A stretch of DNA of 64,000 bases. It comes from Azospirillum oleiclasticum (GTDB lineage: Bacteria > Pseudomonadota > Alphaproteobacteria > Azospirillales > Azospirillaceae). The notes beneath the pieces were generated by a model. It had not been told where the DNA came from, did not search any database, and saw nothing but the letters and a program-made list of their open reading frames with translations. The stretch spans positions 372,001 to 436,000 of the forward strand of contig NZ_JABFFR010000005.1 of the NCBI RefSeq assembly GCF_013423485.1, given 5' to 3'. Positions 47,762-55,750 of this stretch are shown piece by piece (position 1 is the stretch's first letter; each line of letters opens with the position of its first letter). Made by a program: the position numbers and the translations under genes.

Positions 47762-48435
47762 CGGGACGGCCCCGCGCGGTCGTCTTCGACCTGGACGGCA
47801 CGTTGTGCGACAGCGTGCCGGACCTCACCGCCGCCCTGAACCGGGTGCTGGAGGAGCAGGGGCGCCCGCCCCTGCCCGCCGCCACCGTGCGCACCCTGGT
47901 GGGCGACGGTGCGGCGGTGCTGGTCCGCCGTGCGCTGGCCGAGTTCGGCGGCCTGCCGCCGGAGGGGGCCGAGCCGCACATCGCGCGTTTCATCGCCCTC
48001 TACGAGGCCGACCCGTCCGCCCGCACCCGGCTGTTCCCCGGCGTGGCGGAGACGCTGGGCCGGCTGGTGGAGGCGGGTGCCGTGCTCGGCGTCTGCACCA
48101 ACAAGCCGCTGCGCGCCACGCGGCGGCTTCTTTCCGACCTCGGCATCGCCGCGCGCTTCACCGCGGTGGTGGGTGGCGACAGCTACCCGACCCGCAAGCC
48201 CTCGCCCGAGCCGCTGCTGGGCGTGCTGGCGGCGTTGGGCGTCGCCCCGGCCGACGCGGCCTATGTCGGCGACAACGAGCACGACGCCGCGACCGGTCTC
48301 GCCGCCGGTGTGCCGCGGGTCCTGCTGCTGCGCTACGGCTACGCCCGCGTGCCCTACGAGGAGCTGGCCCCGCCCGGCGGCCCGGTGGAACTGCTCGACG
48401 GCTTCGTGGACGTGCCGCGGGTGCTGGGCTTTTAG
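47758..48435 (+). CDS. gph: Phosphoglycolate phosphatase (HAD family)
   Basis: 225 residues. Motif I FDLDGTLCDSVPDL, a helical cap, the Thr motif in GVCTNKP, a Lys in RKPSPEP and the acidic motif YVGDNEHDAATG. This matches Gph, which removes phosphate from 2-phosphoglycolate, the RuBisCO oxygenase product (also a DNA-repair by-product). The ATG overlaps the hupC stop (ATGA), so it is almost certainly co-transcribed with the hydrogenase. Confidence 0.87.
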   Translation: MTGRPRAVVFDLDGTLCDSVPDLTAALNRVLEEQGRPPLPAATVRTLVGDGAAVLVRRALAEFGGLPPEGAEPHIARFIALYEADPSARTRLFPGVAETLGRLVEAGAVLGVCTNKPLRATRRLLSDLGIAARFTAVVGGDSYPTRKPSPEPLLGVLAALGVAPADAAYVGDNEHDAATGLAAGVPRVLLLRYGYARVPYEELAPPGGPVELLDGFVDVPRVLGF

Positions 48436-48455
48436 ACGCGGCCCGCGATCGGCCA

Positions 48456-48483
48456 CTTGACGGGCCATCCCCGCTTCCCATAT
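48456..48483 (+). promoter_or_regulatory. rpoH: Sigma-32-like promoter P1 of rpoH
   Basis: CTTGAC-N14-TCCCATAT. Matches the heat-shock consensus (CTTGAA / CCCCATNT; alphaproteobacterial CTTG-N17-CYTATNT) in both boxes with correct spacing. Confidence 0.5.
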
Positions 48484-48528
48484 GCGGGGCGTTCGTCGGG
48501 AGCCGCGTGCACGCACGCCGCCCCGCCT

Positions 48529-48556
48529 CTTGAATGCCGGCCATACCCGCCCATAT
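48529..48556 (+). promoter_or_regulatory. rpoH: Sigma-32-like promoter P2 of rpoH
   Basis: CTTGAA-N14-GCCCATAT, a perfect -35 and a 7 of 8 match in the -10 box. The -10 box lies inside the palindrome CCCATATGGG. It is 73 bases from P1. Confidence 0.6.
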
Positions 48557-48611
48557 GGGAAGGGTATCGGGCCGATGTGCCCGGTCGAATCGTCGATCGG
48601 GGCGCCGGCGT

Positions 48612-48640
48612 CTTGAAAGCGTCCCCTTTCGGCACCATAT
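48612..48640 (+). promoter_or_regulatory. rpoH: Sigma-32-like promoter P3 of rpoH
   Basis: CTTGAA-N15-CACCATAT, a perfect -35 and a 7 of 8 match in the -10 box. It is 83 bases from P2 and about 290 bases before the rpoH start codon. Confidence 0.55.
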
Positions 48641-48896
48641 CAAAGTTCGTGGCAGCGTTGGGCTGCGACGGATGTTGAATGCGGGTCGGCGCTTGCGTGC
48701 CACGCCCGCGGGGATCCGACCGATTTCATGATCCACCCCTAACGCTCGGAACCGGACGTGCCGTATGGCAGCCGTGGTTCCGCTCCCGCCGGCCTTCTTC
48801 GGCGGCGGGGCTGTTGAAATCGCGCCGCGATGCGACGCGCGCAAGGCCGGCAGCGTCGAATGCCGGTCCCCGAACGCTGTTGACAGGAAGGTCCGG

Positions 48897-48912
48897 GGCG
48901 CCCGCGGGCGCC
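48897..48912 (+). promoter_or_regulatory. 16-base palindrome beside the rpoH ribosome site
   Basis: GGCGCCCGCGGGCGCC is perfectly self-complementary and ends 5 bases before the GGGGAG Shine-Dalgarno (48918-48923). It could fold in the mRNA and influence rpoH translation. Whether it responds to temperature cannot be told from sequence. Confidence 0.4.
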
Positions 48913-48932
48913 GGATCGGGGAGACGTTGTCG

Positions 48933-49862
48933 ATGTCGATGGAGAACCGTACCCAGTCCGCCGAGCCGATGCAGCTCTACCTGCAGGAGGCTCGCAAGTA
49001 CGAGTATCTGACGCCCGAGAAGGAACGGGAATACGCCACCCGCTGGCGCAACGACGGCGACCGTCTGGCTCTCGACCGGCTGGTCGGCAGCCATCTGCGC
49101 CTCGTGTTCAAGCTCGCCCGGGGCTATCAGGGCTATGGCCTGCCCATCGCCGATCTGGTGGCGGAGGGCAATGTCGGCCTGATGCAGGCCGCGGAGAAGT
49201 TCGATCCGGAGAAGGGTTTCCGCTTCGCCACCTACGCGTCCTGGTGGGTGCGCGCGGCGATCCAGGAGTATGTGCTGCACAACTGGTCGCTGGTGAAGAT
49301 CGGCACCACGGCGGCGCAGAAGAAGCTGTTCTTCAGCCTGCGCCGGCTGAAAGCCCGTATGGAGGAGCTGGACAACGGCGACCTGTCGCCGGAGGCGGTC
49401 GCCTACATCGCCACCGAGCTGGACGTGCCGGAGACAGAGGTGGTGGAGATGAACCGCCGCTTGACCAACGACAGCTCGCTGAACGCGCCCTTCGGTGAGG
49501 AGGGCGACAGTGAGTGGCAGGACCAGCTCACCGACGACCGCGCCAGCCAGGAGTCCCTTGTCGGCGATGCCGAGGAGCGCCGGGAGCGGCTGAGCTTCCT
49601 GAAGCTGGGGCTGGAGGCGCTGGATGACCGCGAGCGCGCCATTCTGGTCGCCCGCCGGCTGGCCGACGAGCCGCAGACGCTGGAGGAGCTGAGCGCCCGC
49701 TTCCACGTCTCCCGCGAGCGGGTGCGCCAGCTCGAGGTGCGCGCCTTCGAAAAGGTGCAGAAGGCGGTGCTGGCGCGCAGCCGTGCCCAGCAGATCGCGG
49801 CGGCCGACAAGGGTCGGGACTGGGGCCGAGGGGAGATGAGCCGGGCGCTGATCAGCGCCTGA
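48933..49862 (+). CDS. rpoH: RNA polymerase heat-shock sigma factor
   Basis: 309 residues. Region 2 reads LVGSHLRLVFKLARGYQGYGLPIADLVAEGNVGLMQAAEKFDP...FRFATYASWWVRAAIQEYVL. The RpoH box appears as QKKLFFSLRRLK, and region 4 has VSRERVRQLEVRAFEKVQ. The RpoH box separates it from housekeeping sigma factors. Start taken as ATG 48933 with GGGGAG 9 bases upstream; a longer frame from 48765 would add 56 unconserved residues. Three sigma-32-type promoter matches upstream imply autoregulation. Confidence 0.94.
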   Translation: MSMENRTQSAEPMQLYLQEARKYEYLTPEKEREYATRWRNDGDRLALDRLVGSHLRLVFKLARGYQGYGLPIADLVAEGNVGLMQAAEKFDPEKGFRFATYASWWVRAAIQEYVLHNWSLVKIGTTAAQKKLFFSLRRLKARMEELDNGDLSPEAVAYIATELDVPETEVVEMNRRLTNDSSLNAPFGEEGDSEWQDQLTDDRASQESLVGDAEERRERLSFLKLGLEALDDRERAILVARRLADEPQTLEELSARFHVSRERVRQLEVRAFEKVQKAVLARSRAQQIAAADKGRDWGRGEMSRALISA

Positions 49863-49889
49863 TCCCCTCCCCTGTGACGGTCGGCGCCT

Positions 49890-50438
49890 TCAGACAGGCA
49901 TCGGACGCACGCGGCGCACGGTGGCGGCCACGGCCGCCGCCGCCGCGGCCTTGATCAGGTCGCCCGGCACGAAGGCCAGCGTACCCATGGCTGCCTTCTC
50001 CAACGGCAGCCCGCTGACCAGCCACAACCACGCGATGCCACCGGCGTAGACGGCGCCGATGCCGCCCAGCGCGCAGCAGACGAACAGCGGCAGCGGCCGG
50101 GTGCCGGCGGTCATGCGGCGGGCCAGCCAGCCCACCGCGAAGGCGCCGACCGGCCAGGACAGGATGAAGCCGCCGGTCGGCCCCATCAGCACGCCAAGCC
50201 CGCCGCGCCCGCCCGGCAGGACGGGCAGCCCGATCGCCACCAGCAGCACGAACAGCGCCAGAGCCAGGAAGCCCAGCCGCGGCCCCAGGATCGCGCCGGC
50301 CAGCATGACGCCCAGCGTCTGCGCGGTGATCGGCACCGGCAGGAAACCGATCGGGATCGGAGGCACCACGCCCAACGCCGCCACCACGGCGGCGAACAGC
50401 GCGCAGAGCACCATGGCGCGCGTGTCGAGACTGCTCAC
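49890..50438 (-). CDS. bioY: Biotin ECF transporter substrate-binding component
   Basis: 182 residues with about six membrane segments. BioY features: FLPVPITAQTLGVMLAGAILGPRLG, and LMGPTGGFILSWPVGAFAVG. It binds biotin in the membrane and works with BioMN. Last gene of bioMNY, 4 bases after bioN. It converges with rpoH. Confidence 0.94.
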   Translation of the reverse strand: MSSLDTRAMVLCALFAAVVAALGVVPPIPIGFLPVPITAQTLGVMLAGAILGPRLGFLALALFVLLVAIGLPVLPGGRGGLGVLMGPTGGFILSWPVGAFAVGWLARRMTAGTRPLPLFVCCALGGIGAVYAGGIAWLWLVSGLPLEKAAMGTLAFVPGDLIKAAAAAAVAATVRRVRPMPV

Positions 50439-50442
50439 ACCC

Positions 50443-51069
50443 CTACTCCTTCCTCACGCCGCCCGTCGGATCGTAGCCGCGGGCCTCCAAAGCCTCCGTC
50501 AGCGCGTCGGCCAATCCCAACACCTTGACCACGAGCGGCACGAGGAGCGCAAGCACGCTGCGCTCCACCCCACGCGCCCGCTGGGCCATGCGGATGTCCT
50601 GCACCTGCCCGACCAGCAGCGGGATCAGGCGGATGGTCAGGGCGAGCATCAGAGCCATCTTCTCCGGATCGACGCCCAGCGGGCGCAGCACGGCGAAGAC
50701 GCGCTCGAACACCGCCGTCATGTCGCCGATGCGGGTGGTCAGAGTGACCAGCGTCGCCAGCAGCACCAGCACGGCGAAGCGCAGCGTCGTCACCAGCCCT
50801 TCCCGCCAGCCGCCGTCGGTGAACAGCGCCTGCACGCCGAAGAAGATCAGCATGATCAGGAACAGCGGACGGAGCTGCGTCAGCACCGTCTTCACCGGCA
50901 GCCGCGCCAGCCGCAGCAGCCACAGCACCAGCGCGGCGCCGGCCAGTGGGCCCGTCCAGCCCGGCCACGCCAGCAGCCCGACCGTCGCCGCGACCAGCGC
51001 CGCCAGCTTCGCCCCCGCCGGCCAGCGGTGCACGGGGGAATCGCGGTGCAGGTAGAGGCCGAGGATCAC
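50443..51069 (-). CDS. bioN: Biotin ECF transporter transmembrane component (EcfT)
   Basis: 208 residues, hydrophobic, beginning [20 protein letters not shown], typical of EcfT/BioN. The coupling motif region [10 protein letters not shown] and an [13 protein letters not shown] segment near the C-terminus contact the ATPase. The GTG start overlaps the bioM stop. Confidence 0.9.
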   Translation of the reverse strand: MILGLYLHRDSPVHRWPAGAKLAALVAATVGLLAWPGWTGPLAGAALVLWLLRLARLPVKTVLTQLRPLFLIMLIFFGVQALFTDGGWREGLVTTLRFAVLVLLATLVTLTTRIGDMTAVFERVFAVLRPLGVDPEKMALMLALTIRLIPLLVGQVQDIRMAQRARGVERSVLALLVPLVVKVLGLADALTEALEARGYDPTGGVRKE

Positions 51070-51740
51070 GACAGCCGCTCCACATAGGCGGCGAGCGCCG
51101 GCGACGGCGCGTCGTCCACCACCACCCGGCCGCGGTCCAGCACCAGCACGCGGTCGAAGCCGGCGATCAGGTCGAGGTCGTGGGTGACCACGATCGCGCG
51201 CTGCTCCAGCGCGGCGATGACCTCCGCCACGCGGCGGCGGTTGCGCAGGTCGAGCAGGGTGGTCGGCTCGTCGAACACCACGTAGGCCGGCTCCAGCACG
51301 AGCACCGCGGCGATGGCGAGCAACTGCTTCTCTCCGCCGCTGAGGGTGTGGGCGGCCTGGTGGCGCTGCTCCTCCAGCCCGTAGCGGCGGAGCATGGCGT
51401 CCACCCGCGCCGCGATCTCGGGTCGCGCCATGCCGCGCGCCTTCAGACCGAAGCCCAGATCCTCCTCCACCGTGGGATAGACGATCTGCAGGTCGGGGTT
51501 CTGGAAGACGAAGCCGACGCGGCGGCGCACCGCGCGGCCGTCCTTGCGGGTGTCGAGCCCGTCCACCGTCACCCGCCCCTCCTCCGGCACCACCAGCCCG
51601 TTGAGCAGCCGGGCGAAGCTGCTCTTGCCGGAGCCGTTGTGGCCGACCACGGCGACCCGCCGCTCCGTCAGGGTCAGGGTGATGCCGTCCAGCACCGGCC
51701 GCTCGTCGTAGCGGTGCCGGACGTCGTGAAGCTCGATCAT
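51066..51740 (-). CDS. bioM: Biotin ECF transporter ATPase (EcfA)
   Basis: 224 residues. Walker [10 protein letters not shown], the Q-loop [18 protein letters not shown] (ECF-type), signature [12 protein letters not shown], Walker [13 protein letters not shown] and H-loop VTHDL. The ATG at 51740 begins the conserved [11 protein letters not shown]; an upstream start at 51779 is possible. First gene of bioMNY. Confidence 0.92.
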   Translation of the reverse strand: MIELHDVRHRYDERPVLDGITLTLTERRVAVVGHNGSGKSSFARLLNGLVVPEEGRVTVDGLDTRKDGRAVRRRVGFVFQNPDLQIVYPTVEEDLGFGLKARGMARPEIAARVDAMLRRYGLEEQRHQAAHTLSGGEKQLLAIAAVLVLEPAYVVFDEPTTLLDLRNRRRVAEVIAALEQRAIVVTHDLDLIAGFDRVLVLDRGRVVVDDAPSPALAAYVERLS

Positions 51741-51825
51741 CAGCCGGTGCCGCCGTTCCTTGCCTGGGTCCGGCGGCATCCTAGCATCCGAAACGGCCGG
51801 CGGGTCTACGCGCTCGGCATGGCGC

Positions 51826-52446
51826 TCATGCCGGGCGGCTGACCACGAGGCGGATGGGCGACGGCGCGCCGCCGCAGCAGGGGTTCAGCTCCTGCGGGCA
51901 GTTGGAGATGACGACGATCACGTCCTTCTCGCAGCGCAGATCAACGTAATCGCCGGGCTTGGAGATGCCGTCGGCGATGGCGATGTGCCCCTCCCCGTCC
52001 ACCGGAACATGCATGAAGAAATTGACGTTGGGCGGGATGTCGCGCCCGTCCATGCCGAGCTCACCCAGCGCGGCCAGGAAATTGTCGCGGCAGGCGAGGT
52101 CGCCCGGCTTGCCGTAGCGGACGAGGTTGATCTCGCGGCTGCAGCAGCCGGCCAGCGTGTCGTGCCGCCCCACCGTGTCCTCCACGATGGTCATCAGCGG
52201 CTGCGCCAGATCGTCGTAGAGCACGCAGCCCTTGGACAGATAGACGCTGCCGGCCAGCTTGACGGTGTTGGGGGCGTTGTAGCGCACGTCGGTGCGTTCG
52301 GCGTCGTAGACCAGCGTGTCGACCGCCTGGCAGCCCTCCAGGTCGACGATGCGCAGGACCGAGCCCTTCTCCAGCCGCCGGTGCCAATAGGCACGCGCGG
52401 GAAGGACCTCGTCGCTGAGGACGATGGGGTTGACGGTGTCAGGCAT
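51826..52446 (-). CDS. DUF1989 protein A (urea carboxylase-associated / carboxyguanidine deiminase family)
   Basis: 206 residues. Conserved segments [15 protein letters not shown] (H95, C101, C102) and NCPQE (C183) are the likely metal or catalytic residues of the family. Members occur as unlike pairs next to urea or guanidine carboxylase, and one pair (CgdA/CgdB) has been described as carboxyguanidine deiminase. Here the second member is at 55010-55618. The ATG at 52446 starts the conserved region. It is divergent from the M20 hydrolase gene with an operator-like repeat between. No carboxylase or allophanate hydrolase gene is in the window. Confidence 0.82.
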   Translation of the reverse strand: MPDTVNPIVLSDEVLPARAYWHRRLEKGSVLRIVDLEGCQAVDTLVYDAERTDVRYNAPNTVKLAGSVYLSKGCVLYDDLAQPLMTIVEDTVGRHDTLAGCCSREINLVRYGKPGDLACRDNFLAALGELGMDGRDIPPNVNFFMHVPVDGEGHIAIADGISKPGDYVDLRCEKDVIVVISNCPQELNPCCGGAPSPIRLVVSRPA

Positions 52447-52527
52447 GGCGGGGGCGGGCTCCCGGAGGTTGCGGTTGCCGCGAATCGCAGCAAGTGCCGT
52501 GCCACCCCACGGGTCCAAATCAGGCGT

Positions 52528-52549
52528 TACATCGGGCCGGTGCGATGTA
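52528..52549. promoter_or_regulatory. Operator-like inverted repeat, site A
   Basis: TACATCG-N8-CGATGTA, in the divergent spacer between the DUF1989 A gene and the M20 gene. The ACATCG-N8-CGATGT core is identical, including spacing, to that in the lysR leader (53995-54026). Confidence 0.65.
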
Positions 52550-52685
52550 TGATGGGCGATCAGGGCCGGGGAACGGATGGTCATCGGTGCGGCAAGCGCC
52601 CATGATTTCGGCACACGGTGCCGGTCCGGGCAAAAGTGACATCGGCTCGTCCGATCTTACGGGCGTACGGGAAAGGAGCGGGACC

Positions 52686-53930
52686 ATGGCGACCAGCAGG
52701 GCCAGCGCGTTCGTGGACAAGGACCGCCTGTGGCGGCGCCACGCGGCGATGGCGGCGTTCGGGGCGATTCCCGGCAACGGCGTGAACCGCGCCGCTCTGT
52801 CGGCCGAGGACATCGAGGCGCGGCGGACCTTCGTCGCCTGGGGGGCGGAGCGCGGCTACGCCGCCTTCACCGACGCCATCGGCAACCTGTTCCTGCGCCG
52901 CCCTGGCCGCGACCCGGCGGCTGCCCCGGTGCTGACCGGCAGTCATCTGGACAGCCAGCCGCGCGGCGGCCGGTTCGACGGGACCTACGGCGTTTTGGCC
53001 GGGCTGGAGGCGCTGGAGGCGCTGGACGACGCCGGCATCGCCACGGAGCGGCCGATCGAGGTGGTGTCCTGGACCAACGAGGAGGGCAGCCGCTTCCAGC
53101 CCGGCACCATGGGGTCGGTGGCCTTCATCGGGCTGCGCAGCCCGGCCGACTTCGCCGACGTCCGCGACGCCGCCGGGGTGCCCTTCACCGCCGAACTGGC
53201 GCGGGCCCTGGCCGCCCTGCCGCAGGCGACGCCGCGGCCCTTCGGCTGGCCGGTGCACGCCTTCGTCGAGGCGCACATCGAGCAGGGCCCGGTCCTCTAC
53301 GACCGCGGGGAGACCATCGGGGCGGTCGACAGCATCCAGGGTGCGCGCTGGTTCCAGGTGGAATTGCGCGGGGAGACCAGCCACGCCGGCACCACGCCGC
53401 TCGCCGCCCGCCGCGACGCGGTGCAGGCCGCCGTCCGCTGCATCGCCGGGCTGAACGACCTGATGCACGACCCGGCCGACGTGCTGCGCTTCACCGTCGG
53501 GCGGGTGGATGTGGAGCCGAACGTGCCGAACTCCGTCGCCAGCCGGGCCGCCTTCACCATCGACCTGCGCCACCCCGAGGCCACCGTGCTCGCCGCGCGC
53601 GGCGAGCGTATCGCGGAGGTCTGCCGCGCCGCCGCCGGTGCTTGCGCCGTCGCGGTGTCGGAGACACTGAGCATGCCCCCCTGCCGCTTCGACGCCGGCA
53701 TCGTGGACCGCGTCGAGCATCACGCCCAGGCACTCGGCCTGCCTGTGCGACGCATGCCGTCCGGCGCCTTCCACGACGCCGGCTACATGGCCGGCTTCTG
53801 CCCGACCGCCATGATCTTCATCCCCTGCGAACGCGGCATCAGCCACAACGAGGCCGAAAACGCCACCCCCGACGACCTCGCCGCCGGCGCCCGGGTGCTG
53901 GCCGAGGTGCTGGTCGATCTTGCGGGATGA
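52686..53930 (+). CDS. M20-family amidohydrolase (allantoate / N-carbamoyl-amino-acid hydrolase type)
   Basis: 414 residues with the two-metal site of the Zn-dependent amidase/hydantoinase-carbamoylase group: GSHLDS (H87), RFDGTYG (D98), TNEEG (E132/E133), EAHIEQGP (H197) and a C-terminal GISHNEAE His. Enzymes of this type hydrolyse N-carbamoyl groups of amino acids, allantoate or ureidoglycolate-like ureido acids. The exact substrate cannot be fixed. Placed between two DUF1989 genes, it suggests a pathway handling an amidino or ureido compound. Start at ATG 52686 (GGAAAGGAGCGGGACC upstream). Confidence 0.87.
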   Translation: MATSRASAFVDKDRLWRRHAAMAAFGAIPGNGVNRAALSAEDIEARRTFVAWGAERGYAAFTDAIGNLFLRRPGRDPAAAPVLTGSHLDSQPRGGRFDGTYGVLAGLEALEALDDAGIATERPIEVVSWTNEEGSRFQPGTMGSVAFIGLRSPADFADVRDAAGVPFTAELARALAALPQATPRPFGWPVHAFVEAHIEQGPVLYDRGETIGAVDSIQGARWFQVELRGETSHAGTTPLAARRDAVQAAVRCIAGLNDLMHDPADVLRFTVGRVDVEPNVPNSVASRAAFTIDLRHPEATVLAARGERIAEVCRAAAGACAVAVSETLSMPPCRFDAGIVDRVEHHAQALGLPVRRMPSGAFHDAGYMAGFCPTAMIFIPCERGISHNEAENATPDDLAAGARVLAEVLVDLAG

Positions 53931-53994
53931 GCATTGACGCCCTCTCCCGCCGGAGGCGGGCGAGGGAGGCTTTCGCGAGGCTTGCGGTTCAGAT

Positions 53995-54026
53995 ATGTTC
54001 ACATCGACAAGCATCGATGTGAACAT
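53995..54026. promoter_or_regulatory. Perfect 32-base inverted repeat at the lysR start, site B
   Basis: Arms ATGTTCACATCGA and TCGATGTGAACAT around CAAGCA. It ends 5 bases before the lysR ATG, over the place a ribosome site should be; no Shine-Dalgarno is seen. It contains the same ACATCG-N8-CGATGT core as site A. Confidence 0.7.
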
Positions 54027-54031
54027 CCGCC

Positions 54032-54970
54032 ATGACTCCTCCGGACCTGCCCGACCTCACCGCCGCGGATCTGCGGCTGCTGCGCGTGTTCATGACGGTA
54101 GCGGAGTGCGGCAGCTTCGCCGCGGCGCAGATCGAGCTGAACGTCCGGCAATCGACGCTGAGCACCCAGATGGCCACGCTGGAGGCGCGGCTGGGAGAGA
54201 AGCTGTGCCGGCGCGGGCGCGGCGGCTTCGAGCTGACGGAGAAGGGGCGCGTCGTCTACGACGCCGGCCGCCAGCTCTTCGCCGGGCTCGCCGCCTTCCA
54301 GGACCATTTGTCGGGTATCCGCACGCGGCTGACGGGGGAACTGCACCTCGCCATCGTGGACAACGTGGCGACCAACCCGGCCAACCGGCTGTCCGACGCG
54401 ATCGACCGCTTCAAGCGGCGGGAGAACGAGGTGGAGATCCGGTTGGAGCTGCTGCCGCCGGCGGAGATCGAGCGCGGCGTGCTGGAGGGGCGCTTCCACC
54501 TCGGCATCGCCCCCTTCTTCCAGCATGTGCCGGGGCTGGATTACGCGCCGCTGTTCCGCGAGGCGCAGGCGCTCTATTGCGGGGCGCGCCACCCGCTGCA
54601 CGCCCGCGCCGACCCGCTGTTGCCGATGGAGGCCATCCGCGAGGCCGCCTACGTCGCCCGCGGCTACATGGCCAAGGCGCGGCTGCCGCAGCTTGCCGAC
54701 CTCGAACCGGCGGCGACCGCCGTGCACATGGAGGCGATCGCCCTGTTCATCCTGTCCGGCCGATACATCGGCTATCTGCCGGAGCACTACGCCGCCCAGT
54801 GGGTGGCGATCGGGGAGATGCGGGCGCTGCGCCCGGACCAGTTGCGCTACCAGTCCCGATTCGAGGTGGCGACGCTGCATCGGCTGCCGCAGCCGCTGGT
54901 GCTGGCAACCTTCCTGCAGGATCTGCGCGATGCCCACGCCACGGTACTTTCATCGGAAACTACGATGTAA
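54032..54970 (+). CDS. LysR-family transcriptional regulator
   Basis: 312 residues. N-terminal winged helix: LRLLRVFMTVAECGSFAAAQIELNVRQSTLSTQMATLEARLG, followed by GFELTEKGRVVYDAG. C-terminal effector-binding domain from about residue 95. It sits between the M20 gene and the second DUF1989 gene and is the likely regulator of both. Site B at its own start suggests autoregulation; its C-terminal codons overlap a third, weaker site. Confidence 0.9.
   Translation: MTPPDLPDLTAADLRLLRVFMTVAECGSFAAAQIELNVRQSTLSTQMATLEARLGEKLCRRGRGGFELTEKGRVVYDAGRQLFAGLAAFQDHLSGIRTRLTGELHLAIVDNVATNPANRLSDAIDRFKRRENEVEIRLELLPPAEIERGVLEGRFHLGIAPFFQHVPGLDYAPLFREAQALYCGARHPLHARADPLLPMEAIREAAYVARGYMAKARLPQLADLEPAATAVHMEAIALFILSGRYIGYLPEHYAAQWVAIGEMRALRPDQLRYQSRFEVATLHRLPQPLVLATFLQDLRDAHATVLSSETTM
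54951..54969. promoter_or_regulatory. Operator-like inverted repeat, site C (weaker)
   Basis: CATCG-N7-CGATGTA. One arm matches sites A and B fully; the other has one mismatch one base out, and the spacer is 7 instead of 8. It lies 41 bases before the DUF1989 B start, at the end of lysR. Confidence 0.4.
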
Positions 54971-55009
54971 TAAGATGGCCTTGCAAAGCAACCGGGAGGC
55001 CGGAGACCG

Positions 55010-55618
55010 ATGAGCGAGACCAGCGAGCTGCACACCCTTCCCGCCCGCAGCGGCCGTGCCGTGCGGCTGAAGAAGGGTCAATCCATCCGGATCATCAACA
55101 CCCACGGCCAGCAGGTGGTCGATACCTGGGCCTTCAACGCCGAGGATCTGCGCGAGTTCATGTCGATGGAGCATCTGCGCCCGACCATCGGCAGCATCCG
55201 CCCGACCGCGGGCCACAAGCTCCACACCAACCGTCGCCGGCCGATCCTGACCTTCGTGGAGGACACCTCCCCCGGCATCCACGACACGCTGATGGCGGCC
55301 TGCGACAACTACCGGTACGGGCTGCTCGGCTGCACCGAATACCACGACAACTGCACCGACAACCTGTTTGCCGGCATGCAAAGGCTGGGCCTGACCCCAC
55401 CGGAATGCCCGAGCCCGCTGAACCTGTGGATGAACATCCCCGTGCACGCCGACGGCAGCACCGAATGGGGCGTGCCGGTCTCCAAGCCCGGCGACCATGT
55501 GGTGCTGCGGGCGGAGATGGACTGCGTCGTCGCCATGTCGGCCTGCCCGCAGGACATCCTGCCGATCAACGGTGAGAACCTCAAGCCGACCGAGGCGCAC
55601 TACCAGGTGCTCGATTGA
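55010..55618 (+). CDS. DUF1989 protein B (urea carboxylase-associated / carboxyguanidine deiminase family)
   Basis: 202 residues. It aligns with DUF1989 A through VEDTSPGIHDTLMAACD (H91, C98) and SACPQD (C179-P-Q). It has an additional GCTEYHDNCTDNLFAGM segment that A lacks, so the two are paralogous but unlike, as expected for a heteromeric enzyme. GGGAGG-CCGGAG precedes the ATG. Downstream, 55619-55750 holds no recognised gene. Confidence 0.83.
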   Translation: MSETSELHTLPARSGRAVRLKKGQSIRIINTHGQQVVDTWAFNAEDLREFMSMEHLRPTIGSIRPTAGHKLHTNRRRPILTFVEDTSPGIHDTLMAACDNYRYGLLGCTEYHDNCTDNLFAGMQRLGLTPPECPSPLNLWMNIPVHADGSTEWGVPVSKPGDHVVLRAEMDCVVAMSACPQDILPINGENLKPTEAHYQVLD

Positions 55619-55750
55619 CACCGATGGGCGCGGCGGCGTCCACCCCGGTGAGGGGGGAGTCACCGCCACGCCACGGTCCGACAAAACCGCATAAAATTCT
55701 AACTAACTTGGATTGAATCCCGTTCACAAGCCCGGCTCCCCTGCGCTACC

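Larger units (their letters stand above)
48436..48932. other. Long leader region of rpoH
   Basis: About 500 bases without a supported gene. It holds three sigma-32-like promoter matches in the first 205 bases, associated palindromes (CCCCGC/GCGGGG at 48469-48489; ATACCC...CCCATATGGG...GGGTAT at 48543-48567), and then a transcribed leader of nearly 300 bases ending in a 16-base GC palindrome next to the rpoH ribosome site. The first hairpin may also end the hup-gph transcript. Confidence 0.65.

Noticed and set aside
48748..48775. GGAAC element resembling a sigma-E/EcfG -35 box upstream of rpoH
   Set aside because: No GTT or TCTGA-like -10 box at the required 16-18 base spacing.
48880..48885. 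TTGACA hexamer before rpoH as a sigma-70 -35 box
   Set aside because: No matching -10 box at 16-18 bases; the downstream sequence is pure GC.
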